Virus record (IMG/VR): IMGVR_UViG_3300006737_000066
Coordinates: 1-40,183 of that record
Length of the DNA: 40,183 bases
Source of the DNA: a virus
Reading direction: 5' to 3' (one strand)
Shown here: in pieces, positions 12,102 through 21,564 of the stretch
Layout of the letters: every line of letters starts with the position of its first letter
How positions within the stretch are numbered: the first letter of the stretch is position 1
Translations under genes and position numbers: made by a program
The notes under the pieces: model-generated
Told to the model about the DNA's origin: nothing
Seen by the model: only the letters and a program-made list of their open reading frames with translations
Databases searched by the model: none

Positions 12102-13160
12102 ATGGCAAGAATAAGTACATACGATAATGCAACACCGGTTAGCTTAACTGACAAAGTTATTGGAACAAATGTTACAGGTAGTCCTTCAAACGTAACCAAG
12201 AACTTTTTAATTTCTGACCTGTTGGCTTTATTTCAAGACAACATAACACTTCAAAATGTACTTGATGCCGGAAACACAGCCACAGAAGATATCAACCTTA
12301 CAGGAAATATTTCCCTTGATGGAGGAGACCTTACGTTGGACGCAACCGCTGCTTTATATGTAGGCGGTCTTTTAATAGACTCCACAGGAGCGACAGGAGC
12401 TTTGGGTCAGACCCTTACTTCTGATGCAAGTGGTAACCCTGTTTGGGGTGCCGGAGGAGGTGGAAGCCAAAACTTGGAGCAAGTTCTTACTGTTGGGAAT
12501 ACAGCTACGAATGACATTAATCTTACAGGAGATATTACTCAGACGGGTGATTACGGACTCACAGGAGACATCACGCAAGTAGGTGACGTTGGTCTTACAG
12601 GAAACATTACTCAGGGAGGAAATTACAGAATCACAGGAGACATTACTCATATTGGAGGTTACGGACTTAGCACAGGGGACTTTGTAATGGATGCTACAAG
12701 TGCGATGACATTAAATGGAGCATTAACCTGTAATAGTTCAATTAGCTTAACAGGTACTGTAAAAGATTTTACAGATACATTAGGAGGAGATGGAGATGCT
12801 CTTATATCAGATGCAAGCGGACAAGTAACTTGGCAAGATGTCACAAAGCTTCCTTCTGTAGTGAGGTTTTCAAATGCAACTTCATTTACTTTGGGTCTTG
12901 TGAATCAGGGCGGCGTTTTAATTATGACTAATGCTGCAGCAACCACTGTTACTATACCAAATGATGCAACCCTTAACTTTCCTGTAGGAACTAAAGCAAC
13001 TATAATTCAGGAAGGGACAGGGCAAATTACTCTCACGCCAAGTTTAGGCGTTACCGTAAATAGTGCGGTTGGACTTAAATTTGCATCAACAAATTCTGTT
13101 GCTGAAATAGTAAAGGTAGATTCTGATAAGTGGTATGCGTATGGAGATTTGACTCCGTAA
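12102..13160 (+). CDS. Tail-fibre/spike-like protein with 12-residue repeats
   Basis: 352 aa. Residues about 50-250 contain beta-solenoid-like repeats: two longer copies of V-L-x-x-G-N-T-A-T-x-D-I-N-L-T-G (about residues 50 and 127), and four consecutive 12-residue units of the form L-T-G-D-I-T-Q-x-G-D-Y-G encoded at 12522-12665. The C-terminal part is strand-rich with G-T-K-A-T-I-I-Q-E-G-T-G-Q-I-T-L and ends W-Y-A-Y-G-D-L, typical of phage fibre and spike tips. There are no catalytic residues that I can identify. Host-binding fibre is the likely role; it could equally be a capsid fibre. Repeat number may vary between strains. Confidence 0.75.
   Translation: MARISTYDNATPVSLTDKVIGTNVTGSPSNVTKNFLISDLLALFQDNITLQNVLDAGNTATEDINLTGNISLDGGDLTLDATAALYVGGLLIDSTGATGALGQTLTSDASGNPVWGAGGGGSQNLEQVLTVGNTATNDINLTGDITQTGDYGLTGDITQVGDVGLTGNITQGGNYRITGDITHIGGYGLSTGDFVMDATSAMTLNGALTCNSSISLTGTVKDFTDTLGGDGDALISDASGQVTWQDVTKLPSVVRFSNATSFTLGLVNQGGVLIMTNAAATTVTIPNDATLNFPVGTKATIIQEGTGQITLTPSLGVTVNSAVGLKFASTNSVAEIVKVDSDKWYAYGDLTP
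12522..12665 (+). repeat. 36-bp tandem repeat, four copies, in the fibre gene
   Basis: Four in-frame 36-bp units encode L-T-G-D-I-T-Q-T-G-D-Y-G and variants. Copies have diverged in sequence but keep unit length, as expected for a beta-solenoid. Confidence 0.8.
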
Positions 13161-13170
13161 ATTTAATTAA

Positions 13171-13398
13171 ATGGATGTTAGAAAAATATCAATAGGAACA
13201 GATTTCAAAACTGCAATGCACTACCTTGTAGGTCAAAGTGTATTGGGAGACTCCTATGTGATACACCTGATAAAGTATAACCCAAAAAACTCTTCTTACA
13301 AACTTTATATAGAAGAAGTGGATGGAGATGTGGTTGTTCTTTGGAAGGAGTTTAACTCTAACCTTCCTATAACAATAGAATATAATATAAACTTTTGA
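13171..13398 (+). CDS. Conserved small protein upstream of the terminase module, 75 aa
   Basis: Starts M-D-V-R-K-I-S-I-G-T-D-F-K-T-A-M-H-Y and ends E-Y-N-I-N-F. I have seen a similar M-D-V-R-K-I-S-I-G start in Bacteroidetes phages near terminase genes, without known function. Its stop overlaps the TTG start of the next gene (TTGA at 13395-13398), so translation is coupled. Confidence 0.7.
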   Translation: MDVRKISIGTDFKTAMHYLVGQSVLGDSYVIHLIKYNPKNSSYKLYIEEVDGDVVVLWKEFNSNLPITIEYNINF

Positions 13399-13958
13399 GG
13401 TCACCAAGTCAATTTATAGTAACACCACATACAGGTAAAAGATACAATAACACAAAGAAACTCGGAGGGGTTGATTTAATAGTAAGCACATCAGAAGAAG
13501 ACCACAGGTTTTCCAATAGGTACGCTACAGTTATCGCATTACCTTTATCTTATAAAGGAGGCGCGAAGGTTGGGGACACACTTTTAGTTCACCACAATGT
13601 TTTTAAATTTTACAACGATATGAAAGGCAATCGTCAAAGCGGAAAAAGTTTTTTAAAAGAAGACTTGTTTCTAATAGATGATGACCAATTCTATATGTAT
13701 AAAAATAAAAACGGATGGAATACTCACGACAGATATTGCTTTGTTAAACCGAGTCCTGTAGAGGAGTCTTATATATTTAAACCATTTAGTGAAGAACCAT
13801 TGGTAGGTGTGATGAAGTACCCAAACAAATACTTAACAGACAAAGGTGTTAGGACGGGTGACAAGGTGAGCTTTAAACCGGAGAGTGAATATGAATTTAT
13901 TGTAGACGGGGAGAAGCTGTATAGAATGTACGACCATCAAATCACAATGACATTATGA
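13395..13958 (+). CDS. Tandem GroES-like (two-Cpn10) protein
   Basis: 187 aa beginning at TTG 13395, overlapping the previous stop as TTGA; no ATG lies before the conserved R-Y-N-N-T-K-K-L-G-G region, so TTG is preferred. Two GroES-type units can be seen. Unit 1 (about 43-104) has A-T-V-I-A-L-P, then A-K-V-G-D-T-L-L-V-H-H-N-V-F, then D-D-D-Q-F-Y-M-Y. Unit 2 (about 136-187) has L-V-G-V-M-K-Y-P, R-T-G-D-K-V-S-F-K-P, then E-F-I-V-D-G-E-K-L-Y-R-M and I-T-M-T-L. Each matches the G-x-V-x-x-V-G / V-G-D-x-V-x-F / E-x-L-I-M order of Cpn10. No clear mobile loop is present, so it may not bind GroEL and could act as a virion or assembly protein. Confidence 0.6.
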   Translation: MRSPSQFIVTPHTGKRYNNTKKLGGVDLIVSTSEEDHRFSNRYATVIALPLSYKGGAKVGDTLLVHHNVFKFYNDMKGNRQSGKSFLKEDLFLIDDDQFYMYKNKNGWNTHDRYCFVKPSPVEESYIFKPFSEEPLVGVMKYPNKYLTDKGVRTGDKVSFKPESEYEFIVDGEKLYRMYDHQITMTL

Positions 13959-14227
13959 CACATCAAGAATTAAAACAAAATATAATTACTGCAGGTAGGA
14001 GAGCTGTAGAGCAATTAATCAAAGTTGCTAAAGAAGAGATTATCAAACCCGACCCTGAAGACGAATTAGCAGCAGACAGATTAAAGAATGCTGCCGCTAC
14101 AAAAAAATTAGCCATCTTCGATGCTTTTGAAATTTTAAATAGAATCGAGACTGAAGAAGAAAAGCTCAACGAAGAGCCGGCGGAAAATAAAACAAAGCAA
14201 GGGTTTGCCGAACGAAGGTCAAAATAG
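13955..14227 (+). CDS. Small helical protein before TerL, small-terminase candidate
   Basis: 90 aa, all helical and highly charged, with the block D-P-E-D-E-L-A-A-D-R-L-K-N-A-A-A-T-K-K-L-A-I-F-D-A-F-E-I-L conserved in phages of this type directly before the large terminase. Overlaps the previous gene by ATGA (13955-13958) and overlaps the TerL start by 23 bases. Position and size fit a small terminase subunit, but no helix-turn-helix is evident, so this is an inference. Confidence 0.6.
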   Translation: MTHQELKQNIITAGRRAVEQLIKVAKEEIIKPDPEDELAADRLKNAAATKKLAIFDAFEILNRIETEEEKLNEEPAENKTKQGFAERRSK

Positions 14228-16451
14228 TTTATACAAGGTATTAAAAGATTACATACCTAAATCCGTACTTACCAATAAAAATAAAAATAAAAGTTGGGAG
14301 TATGGATATGACGAGAAGTATGACCTTGTAGTAATATCTAAAACAGGACAGATAGGAGATGTTGTAGATATTCAAGGTTTGCAAGTAGGGCTACCCAAAG
14401 CTCCTAAAGAGTGTCGTCAAAGACACTTAAAAAAAACAGAACAGTATTGGGAGAGGGAAGATATACCTAAACAGCTTTCAAGAATTAAATCTATATTCCA
14501 ATGGAATGAGATGACATCAACCTTCAAGGACAAGTGGGTGGATTATATTGAGTCAGAATTCGACAGGAGGGAATATGGCTATTGGTTTATGAATAATGGT
14601 GTGCCCACTTATATTACAGGAGCTCACTATATGTATCTTCAATGGACGAGTATAGATGTTGGATACCCTGATTTTAGAGAAGCAAACAGAATTTTGTTTC
14701 TCTATTGGGAGGCTTGTAAAGCAGACAAAAGAAGCTTTGGTATGACATACCTGAAGATTAGGCGTTCAGGATTTTCTTTTATGAGTTCATCAGAATGCGT
14801 TAACATTGCTACTTTGGCTCGCGACTCTCGAATAGGAATATTATCAAAGACGGGTAGTGATGCTAAGAAGATGTTTACAGATAAGGTTGTTCCTATATCA
14901 CAAAGGCTTCCGTTCTTTTTCAAACCCATACAGGACGGTATGGACAAGCCAAAGACTGAATTAGCATTTAGAATACCCGCGTCTAAGATTACAAAAAAGA
15001 ATATGCACGAGGTTGCTAATAATGATATGGATGGTCTCGACACCACAATAGATTGGAAGAACACAGATGACAACTCCTATGACGGTGAGAAACTCCTAAT
15101 GTTAGCGCACGATGAAAGTGGCAAGTGGTTAAAACCAAATAATATACAAAATAATTGGCGTGTTACTAAAACCTGTTTAAGGTTAGGTAGTAAAATTATT
15201 GGCAAGTGTATGATGGGCTCAACCGTTAACTCAAAAAGCAAAGGAGGGGGAGCGTTCAAATCTTTATATGAAGACTCTAATCTCAATACTCGAAATGCTA
15301 ACGGTCAAACCAAAAGCGGATTGTACAGTCTGTTTGTTCCAATGGAATGGAATATGGAGGGGTTTATTGATGTGTATGGAATGCCCGTATTTAGAAAACC
15401 TCCTATCCCCGTGTTAGGTGTTGATGGTGAGATGATTAAAAACGGGGCTATTGATTATTGGGAGGCGGAAGTGGACTCTCTAAAAAATGACCCTGATGCT
15501 TTGAATGAGTTTTACAGACAGTTTCCTCGAACAGAGTCTCACGCATTTAGAGATGAAAGTAATCAGTCTTTGTTTAACCTTACCAAGATATACCAACAGA
15601 TTGATTATAATGATGCGATGATAAAAGAGCACTATATTACTCGAGGTTCTTTTCATTGGAAGAACGGAGTTAAAGATACTGAGGTTGTATGGAGTCCGGA
15701 CAAGCGAGGTAGATTTAATGTCTCTTGGACACCAAAGAAGGGGATGAATAACAAGGTTGAAACTCGCGGCGGTATAAAGTATCCGGGCAATGAACACATA
15801 GGGGCGTTCGGATGTGACTCTTATGATATATCCGGAACGGTTGGAGGAGGAGGTTCTAACGGAGCTCTTCACGGTCTTACTAAGTTTAGTATGGATGAAG
15901 CACCAAGTAATGAGTTTTTTTTGGAGTACGTGGCTCGACCTCAAACTGCAGAGATATTTTTTGAAGAAGTATTAATGGCTTGTGTGTTTTATGGAATGCC
16001 CATACTTATAGAGAACAATAAGCCGAGGCTTTTATATCATTTTAAAAACAGAGGGTATAGAGGGTTCTGTATGAATAGACCCGACAAACAGTATACCAAG
16101 CTTTCAAAAGCGGAGAGAGAACTTGGGGGTATACCTAACACAAGCGAAGATGTCAAACAGGCTCACGCAGCAGCAATAGAGTCTTATATTGAAAAGCATA
16201 TAGGTATGGATACGGAAGGCACTTTTAGGGATAGCGACGTTATGGGTACTATGCCTTTTGAACGAACCCTTGAAGATTGGGCGCGATTCGATATATCTAA
16301 TAGAACAAAATTTGATGCGTCTATAAGCTCAGGTCTTGCCATAATGGCGTGTCAAAAACATTTATATACCCCGCAGAAAAAAGAGTCAAAAATAAAGATT
16401 AACTTTGCAAGGTATACTAACAAAGGAACATTAAGTGAAATAATCAGATGA
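14205..16451 (+). CDS. terL: Terminase large subunit (packaging ATPase and nuclease)
   Basis: Motor that drives DNA into the procapsid and cuts it. TTG at 14205 is chosen: the next upstream in-frame stop is at 14136 with only a CTG between, and no in-frame ATG occurs until well into the protein. It overlaps the upstream gene by 23 bases. Landmarks: a Walker-A-like R-R-S-G-F-S-F at 186-192, Walker B L-L-M-L-A-H-D-E with D303/E304, the nuclease Asp in A-F-G-C-D-S at D538, an L-I-E-N-N element and the C-terminal F-D-A-S acidic residue. At 748 residues it is at the long end, as in crAss-like phages. Palindrome copy 4 lies at codons about 69-75. Overlaps the portal gene as ATGA. Confidence 0.92.
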   Translation: MPNEGQNSLYKVLKDYIPKSVLTNKNKNKSWEYGYDEKYDLVVISKTGQIGDVVDIQGLQVGLPKAPKECRQRHLKKTEQYWEREDIPKQLSRIKSIFQWNEMTSTFKDKWVDYIESEFDRREYGYWFMNNGVPTYITGAHYMYLQWTSIDVGYPDFREANRILFLYWEACKADKRSFGMTYLKIRRSGFSFMSSSECVNIATLARDSRIGILSKTGSDAKKMFTDKVVPISQRLPFFFKPIQDGMDKPKTELAFRIPASKITKKNMHEVANNDMDGLDTTIDWKNTDDNSYDGEKLLMLAHDESGKWLKPNNIQNNWRVTKTCLRLGSKIIGKCMMGSTVNSKSKGGGAFKSLYEDSNLNTRNANGQTKSGLYSLFVPMEWNMEGFIDVYGMPVFRKPPIPVLGVDGEMIKNGAIDYWEAEVDSLKNDPDALNEFYRQFPRTESHAFRDESNQSLFNLTKIYQQIDYNDAMIKEHYITRGSFHWKNGVKDTEVVWSPDKRGRFNVSWTPKKGMNNKVETRGGIKYPGNEHIGAFGCDSYDISGTVGGGGSNGALHGLTKFSMDEAPSNEFFLEYVARPQTAEIFFEEVLMACVFYGMPILIENNKPRLLYHFKNRGYRGFCMNRPDKQYTKLSKAERELGGIPNTSEDVKQAHAAAIESYIEKHIGMDTEGTFRDSDVMGTMPFERTLEDWARFDISNRTKFDASISSGLAIMACQKHLYTPQKKESKIKINFARYTNKGTLSEIIR
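14410..14427. repeat. 18-bp palindrome copy 4, inside terL
   Basis: AGTGTC-GTCAAA-GACACT, identical to copy 3 except the last base, in the N-terminal part of the terminase gene. It begins at the second codon position and encodes C-R-Q-R-H, so the reading phase differs from copy 3. Confidence 0.85.
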
Positions 16452-18892
16452 GAGACGTAAAAATAAACATTTCATCTGCGGGTTTCCCAAGTCAATTCGT
16501 GTCAGATGCTGAGAAAGCAACTGACGAATTTGGATTACAGATTGGTCAAGCTATTCAATACGAGTGGTTTAAAAAGGATGGGAACCAATGCAGGTACTAT
16601 AGCCAATGGAGAGACTTCCATAAACTTAGATTATACGCCCGCGGAGAGCAGTCCGTTGCAAAATATAAAAACGAACTTGCTGTTGATGGTGACCTTTCAT
16701 ACTTAAATCTTGATTGGACACCTGTTCCCGTAATACCTAAGTTTGTGGACATAGTAGTTAACGGAATGGCAGATAGACTGTTTCAAGTTAAAGCTTATGC
16801 ACAGGATGCTTTGTCTCAACAAAACAGAAACAAGTATCAGGATATGGTTCAGGGGCAAATGGTAGCTAAAGATACTTTAGAGATTATTCAAGAAAAAACA
16901 GGCGCGAATCCATTTATAATGGAACCTGAAGAACTTCCAACAACAGATGAGGAGTTGTCATTGTATATGCAACTAAATTATAAACCTGCTATTGAAATAG
17001 CAGAGGAAGAAGCTATTAATACTATATTTGAGGAAAACCATTATGTAGACTTAAGAAAGAGATATGACTACGACTTAATGACTCTTGGCATATCTGTCGC
17101 TAAACACGAGTTCCTTGATGGTTCAGGCGTAAAGGTTTCTTATGTTGACCCTGCTAATGTAGTATACAGTTATACAGAGGACCCACATTTTAAAGATTGT
17201 TTTTATTGGGGAGAGATTAAAACCCTACCAATAACAGAGCTTTTAAAAATAGACCCAACGCTTACTAATGATGATTTAGAAGAGATTAGCAAATACAGTC
17301 AGAGTTGGTACAACTATTATAACGTAGCACAATATTACGAGAATGATATTTTTTATAGGGATACAGTTACAGTAATGTACTTTAACTACAAGACCACAAA
17401 GAAGATGGTCTATAAGAAAAAGATTCTTGAGACCGGTGGTTCTAAAGTCGTAGCTAAAGACGATACGTTCAATCCACCTCAAGAAATGATGGAGGAAGGA
17501 AGATTTGAAAAGTTCGAGAAGACTATTGATGTTTGGTACGATGGCGTTATGGTTATGGGAACAAACATTATACTTAAGTGGGAGCTTGCTCATAATATGG
17601 TAAGACCAAAATCTGCAAGTCAGCACGCTTTACCAAACTATGTTGCAGTAGCACCACGAATGTATAAAGGAGTGATTGAGTCATTAGTTAGAAGGATGAT
17701 TCCTTTTGCTGATTTAATTCAAATAACCCACCTTAAGTTACAGCAAGTTATATCACGGGTAGTACCTGATGGTGTGTATATAGATGCAGATGGATTAAAC
17801 GAAGTAGACTTAGGCACAGGTCAAGCCTATAATCCGGAGGATGCTTTACGTCTTTATTTTCAAACCGGTAGTGTTGTAGGTAGAAGCTACACTCAGGATG
17901 GAGATTACAACCAAGGTAAGGTTCCTATTAAGGAGCTTCAGTCTTCTTCCGGTGGTTCTAAGACTCAGATGCTGATAGCTAATTACAATCACTACTTGAA
18001 TATGATTAGGACTGTAACAGGACTAAACGAAGCGAGAGACGCTTCAACCCCTGACCCTAACTCTTTGGTAGGTATTCAGAAGCTTGCAGCTTTAAATTCA
18101 AATACAGCAACTCGACATATACTCGACGCAAGTCTTTATGTTTATAGAAGTTTAGCCGAAGCGTTAACATATAGAGTGGCTGATATTTTAGAGTATTCTG
18201 ATTTTAAAGATGACTTTGTAAACAAGATTGGAAAGTACAATGTAAGTATACTTAACGATATATCTGACCTTTACATTTATGACTTTGGAGTATTTATAGA
18301 TGTCGCACCTGACGAAGAGCAAAAGGCTTTGCTTGAACAAAACATTCAGATGGCATTACAGAAGCAAGACATTAATCTTGAGGACGCTATTGATATTAGA
18401 GAGGTTAAGAATATTAAGTTAGCAACTCAACTTTTAAAAGTAAAACGTAAACAAAAGCAAGACAGGGACAAAAAGGCTGAACAAGAGAAACAAGCATTCC
18501 AAGCTCAGTTAAATATGCAGTCTCAACAGCAGGCAGCACAGAATGCAATGCAGAAACAGCAGGCTGAGTTAAATGCTAAAATGCAACTTAAGCAAGCTGA
18601 GATAGCATTCGAGCTTGAGAAACTTAAAGGAGAAGCTGAACTTAAGAGTCAACTTATGGCTGAAGAATTTGATTACAATATGAAACTTCGAGATATTTCT
18701 GAGAACTCTCTAAAGAGCAGAGAAACTCAGAGAGAGCAGGCTAAGTCTGCACGAATCAGTAAACAAAACACACAGCAGTCTAAGTTAATTGACCAACGGA
18801 AAAACAATCTACCCCCTCAAAACTTTGAGACGTTTGAATCAAACGAGGATAGTTTAGATGGATTTGATTTAGCAGAATTTTCGCCAAGATAA
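16448..18892 (+). CDS. Portal protein
   Basis: 814 aa, twelve-fold vertex ring through which DNA passes. Assignment rests on position directly after terL (ATGA overlap), size, and portal-like features: an N-terminal region with W-T-P-V-P-V-I-P-K-F-V-D-I-V-V-N-G-M, a central beta/alpha core with V-D-P-A-N-V-V-Y-S-Y, long helices including Y-N-H-Y-L-N-M-I-R-T-V-T-G-L-N-E-A-R-D (a region common to portals of this group), and a long Q/K/E-rich coiled coil at about 655-765. The C-terminal glutamine-rich segment is low complexity. The crAss-like portal family is the best match I can name. Confidence 0.88.
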   Translation: MRDVKINISSAGFPSQFVSDAEKATDEFGLQIGQAIQYEWFKKDGNQCRYYSQWRDFHKLRLYARGEQSVAKYKNELAVDGDLSYLNLDWTPVPVIPKFVDIVVNGMADRLFQVKAYAQDALSQQNRNKYQDMVQGQMVAKDTLEIIQEKTGANPFIMEPEELPTTDEELSLYMQLNYKPAIEIAEEEAINTIFEENHYVDLRKRYDYDLMTLGISVAKHEFLDGSGVKVSYVDPANVVYSYTEDPHFKDCFYWGEIKTLPITELLKIDPTLTNDDLEEISKYSQSWYNYYNVAQYYENDIFYRDTVTVMYFNYKTTKKMVYKKKILETGGSKVVAKDDTFNPPQEMMEEGRFEKFEKTIDVWYDGVMVMGTNIILKWELAHNMVRPKSASQHALPNYVAVAPRMYKGVIESLVRRMIPFADLIQITHLKLQQVISRVVPDGVYIDADGLNEVDLGTGQAYNPEDALRLYFQTGSVVGRSYTQDGDYNQGKVPIKELQSSSGGSKTQMLIANYNHYLNMIRTVTGLNEARDASTPDPNSLVGIQKLAALNSNTATRHILDASLYVYRSLAEALTYRVADILEYSDFKDDFVNKIGKYNVSILNDISDLYIYDFGVFIDVAPDEEQKALLEQNIQMALQKQDINLEDAIDIREVKNIKLATQLLKVKRKQKQDRDKKAEQEKQAFQAQLNMQSQQQAAQNAMQKQQAELNAKMQLKQAEIAFELEKLKGEAELKSQLMAEEFDYNMKLRDISENSLKSRETQREQAKSARISKQNTQQSKLIDQRKNNLPPQNFETFESNEDSLDGFDLAEFSPR

Positions 18893-18920
18893 CTAAATAA
18901 AAACAACAAAAATTTATTAC

Positions 18921-18928
18921 TAACTTTG
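18921..18928 (+). promoter_or_regulatory. TAnnTTTG promoter for scaffold and capsid
   Basis: TAACTTTG lies 15 bases before the ATG at 18944. It starts the high-demand scaffold and capsid unit, which ends at the terminator after the capsid gene. Confidence 0.65.
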
Positions 18929-18943
18929 TACAAATTAAATTAA

Positions 18944-20080
18944 ATGGAAATTAAAGTAAGAGAAGTTGGTGGTTCTGAAGAGAAATCACGGGCTCAAGTT
19001 GAGCAAGAATTATTAGACAAGGCTGAGAAAGATAATTTTGGAGAGGAAAATAGCAACACCGAGGAAGCGGAAATAAACACTGAGAGTGAACCCGCCACGG
19101 AAGAGCAAGAGACTCTACAGCCGCAAGAAGAAATACAAGCTCAATCCTCAGAGCTAAACGAGGAAGACGTTCTTTCATATATTAAGAATAGGTACGATAA
19201 GCAGATAGACTCTGTGGGTCAGTTGTTTGAGGAAAGAGAATCAAACGAAGAACTACCCGAAGATGTTGCTGCTTATTTTGAGTACAAAAAAAATACAGGT
19301 CGTGGAATCTCAGACTATGCTAAACTACAGCAAGACTTTGATTCTATGGACGAAGATACTTTGCTAAAAAATTATCTGTTAACAACTGAAGAAGGATTAG
19401 ATTCTGAGGATGTAGATGTATTAATGTCAGACTATAAGTATGATGAAGACATTGATGACGAATCGGATATTAAGAAGATTAAAATAGCAAAGAAAAAAGC
19501 GATTGGAAAAGCCAAGAGATTTTTTAATGAGCAGAAAGAGAAGTATCACAAGCCCCTTGAGTCAAGTACGGCTAAGCTCTCTGAAAGTGATTCTAAAAAA
19601 CTTGAGGAATATGCCCAATATATGCAGAAGGCGACAAGCTTTGAAGAGGAGCAAAAGCGGAGACGCGATTGGTTCGTGGAAAAGACAAACGAGGTGTTCT
19701 CAGATTTCAAAGGTTTTGATTTCAAAGTAGGAGAAGACATTGTTTTAAATTACAAACCCACAAATGCTGAGGAATTAAAAAATACAAACTTAGACACAAA
19801 CAACTTTATGAAGAAGTTTGTGGATGACAATGGATTGATTAAGGACGCAGCAGGATTTCATAAGGCTTTAGCTATTGCAGCGAACGCCGACAGATATGCC
19901 CGGTTCTTTTATGAGCAAGGTTTATCAGCGGGAACTGAGGATGTGACGAAGAAGATGAAAAACATAAAGATGTCTGAGCGTCAAGCACCGGAGGCGACTT
20001 CTAAAGGAGGCGTTCAAATAAGGTCTCTAAGCCCTGACAGTGGTCGAGGTTTAAAGATAAAGAAAATAAAAAAAGTATAA
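18944..20080 (+). CDS. Putative scaffolding protein
   Basis: 378 aa between portal and major capsid genes, the usual scaffold position. The N-terminal 75 residues are extremely acidic (E-E-N-S-N-T-E-E-A-E and onward), the middle is helical and charged, and the C-terminus is a basic tail (G-L-K-I-K-K-I-K-K-V). An acidic head with a basic helical tail that contacts the capsid shell is typical of phage scaffolds. No protease motif was seen, so a separate prohead protease is not evident in this window. Confidence 0.7.
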   Translation: MEIKVREVGGSEEKSRAQVEQELLDKAEKDNFGEENSNTEEAEINTESEPATEEQETLQPQEEIQAQSSELNEEDVLSYIKNRYDKQIDSVGQLFEERESNEELPEDVAAYFEYKKNTGRGISDYAKLQQDFDSMDEDTLLKNYLLTTEEGLDSEDVDVLMSDYKYDEDIDDESDIKKIKIAKKKAIGKAKRFFNEQKEKYHKPLESSTAKLSESDSKKLEEYAQYMQKATSFEEEQKRRRDWFVEKTNEVFSDFKGFDFKVGEDIVLNYKPTNAEELKNTNLDTNNFMKKFVDDNGLIKDAAGFHKALAIAANADRYARFFYEQGLSAGTEDVTKKMKNIKMSERQAPEATSKGGVQIRSLSPDSGRGLKIKKIKKV

Positions 20081-20103
20081 ACAAATTTTAAAAATTAGAA
20101 ATT

Positions 20104-21546
20104 ATGGCAGTAGATGCTACTCCCGGTTTTGATTTGCAGCCGTCGGCACAACAAGTACCAACGTCAACAAATTATATAACAAATTTTGATTTCTTGAATC
20201 AGTATCTTCCTGATACTTACGAGAAAGAATTCGAGCGATATGGGAATCGCACAATTAGTTCCTTCCTACGATTGGTTGGAGCAGAAATGCCTTCTAACTC
20301 TGACTTAGTAAAATGGGCAGAGCAAGGAAGACTTCACACGAAGTATACATCAGTAGGTTCAGCAGCAGCAGCGGCTGCTACTACGGCAATTTTACAGGTT
20401 AATGACGCAGGTGTTCCTGCTTTTACAGCAACTAATGGAATTGCTATTCGTGAAGGACAAACAGTTATGATTGTAGATAACGGCGGAGGCGGAAGTAACA
20501 AGGCTCTTGTTACAAATGTTGACCTTGCTAACGACAGGTTCACTGTTGCTTTTTACGAGAATACAGGTCTTGCAGTAGCAGGTACAGGTTTGGGTAATGA
20601 TGACTATACTGTATTTATCTATGGTTCTGAATTCAAGAAAGGAACAGACGGTATGGAAGGTTCTTTAGAAGCTGATGACATCTTCTTTGAGAACTCTCCA
20701 ATTATTTTAAAAGATAAATACTCGGTATCAGGTTCTGATATGGCGCAGATTGGATGGGTTGAGGTAACAACTGAGAACGGTGCTACAGGATACCTATGGT
20801 ACTTGAAGTCTGAGCACGAAACTCGTTTACGTTTCGACGACTATCTTGAAACCTCAATGATTGAAGCAGTTCCCGCTGAAGCGGCTGCAGGTCTTAACCC
20901 TGATTCAGGTGCTACGGCTGCAGGATACAAAGGTTCTGAAGGTATCTTCTATTCAGTTCAAACTCGTGGTAACGTATGGTCAGGTGGTAACCCTGTTGCT
21001 CTTGCTGACTTTGATGCAGTTATCTCAAGATTGGATAAGCAAGGAGCTATCGAGGAGAATGTCATTTTCCTTGACAGAGACTTTGGATTTGATGTTGACG
21101 ATATGTTAGCAGCTCAGAACTCTTACGGAGCAGGTGGTACATCTTATGGATTGTTTGACAATGACGAAGAGATGGCACTTAATCTTGGATTCACAGGATT
21201 CCGTAGAGGTTATGACTTCTACAAGTCTGATTGGAAATACCTAAACGACCCAACAATGCGAGGCGGTTTGCCTGCAGGTGCAGGTTCAGGACAGGTAAAT
21301 GGATTAATGGTTCCTGCAGGTTCTACATCTGTATATGACCAAATCCTTGGAAAGAACGCTAAGCGTCCATTCCTTCACGTTCGTTACCGAGCTTCAGAAA
21401 CTGAAGACCGTCGATACAAAACGTGGATTACAGGTTCAGCCGGTGGTGCGGCTACATCTTCTTTAGATGCAATGGAAGTTCACTTCCTTTCTGAAAGATG
21501 TGTATGTACTATGGGTGCAAACAACTTCTTCATTTTTGAGGACTAA
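20104..21546 (+). CDS. Major capsid protein
   Basis: 480 aa, HK97-fold type by context and composition. Landmarks are an N-terminal arm, E-K-E-F-E-R-Y-G-N-R-T-I-S-S-F-L-R-L-V-G-A-E-M-P near residues 40-60, beta-rich peripheral segments, and the C-terminal F-L-S-E-R-C-V-C-T-M-G-A-N-N-F-F-I-F-E-D. It follows the scaffold gene and is followed by the strongest terminator in the window, consistent with very high expression. Codon choice and Gly/Ala/Val richness also fit. A second insertion-type domain is suggested by the D-N-G-G-G-G-S region near residues 120-175. Confidence 0.88.
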   Translation: MAVDATPGFDLQPSAQQVPTSTNYITNFDFLNQYLPDTYEKEFERYGNRTISSFLRLVGAEMPSNSDLVKWAEQGRLHTKYTSVGSAAAAAATTAILQVNDAGVPAFTATNGIAIREGQTVMIVDNGGGGSNKALVTNVDLANDRFTVAFYENTGLAVAGTGLGNDDYTVFIYGSEFKKGTDGMEGSLEADDIFFENSPIILKDKYSVSGSDMAQIGWVEVTTENGATGYLWYLKSEHETRLRFDDYLETSMIEAVPAEAAAGLNPDSGATAAGYKGSEGIFYSVQTRGNVWSGGNPVALADFDAVISRLDKQGAIEENVIFLDRDFGFDVDDMLAAQNSYGAGGTSYGLFDNDEEMALNLGFTGFRRGYDFYKSDWKYLNDPTMRGGLPAGAGSGQVNGLMVPAGSTSVYDQILGKNAKRPFLHVRYRASETEDRRYKTWITGSAGGAATSSLDAMEVHFLSERCVCTMGANNFFIFED

Positions 21547-21564
21547 GAGTTGATACAACATAAG

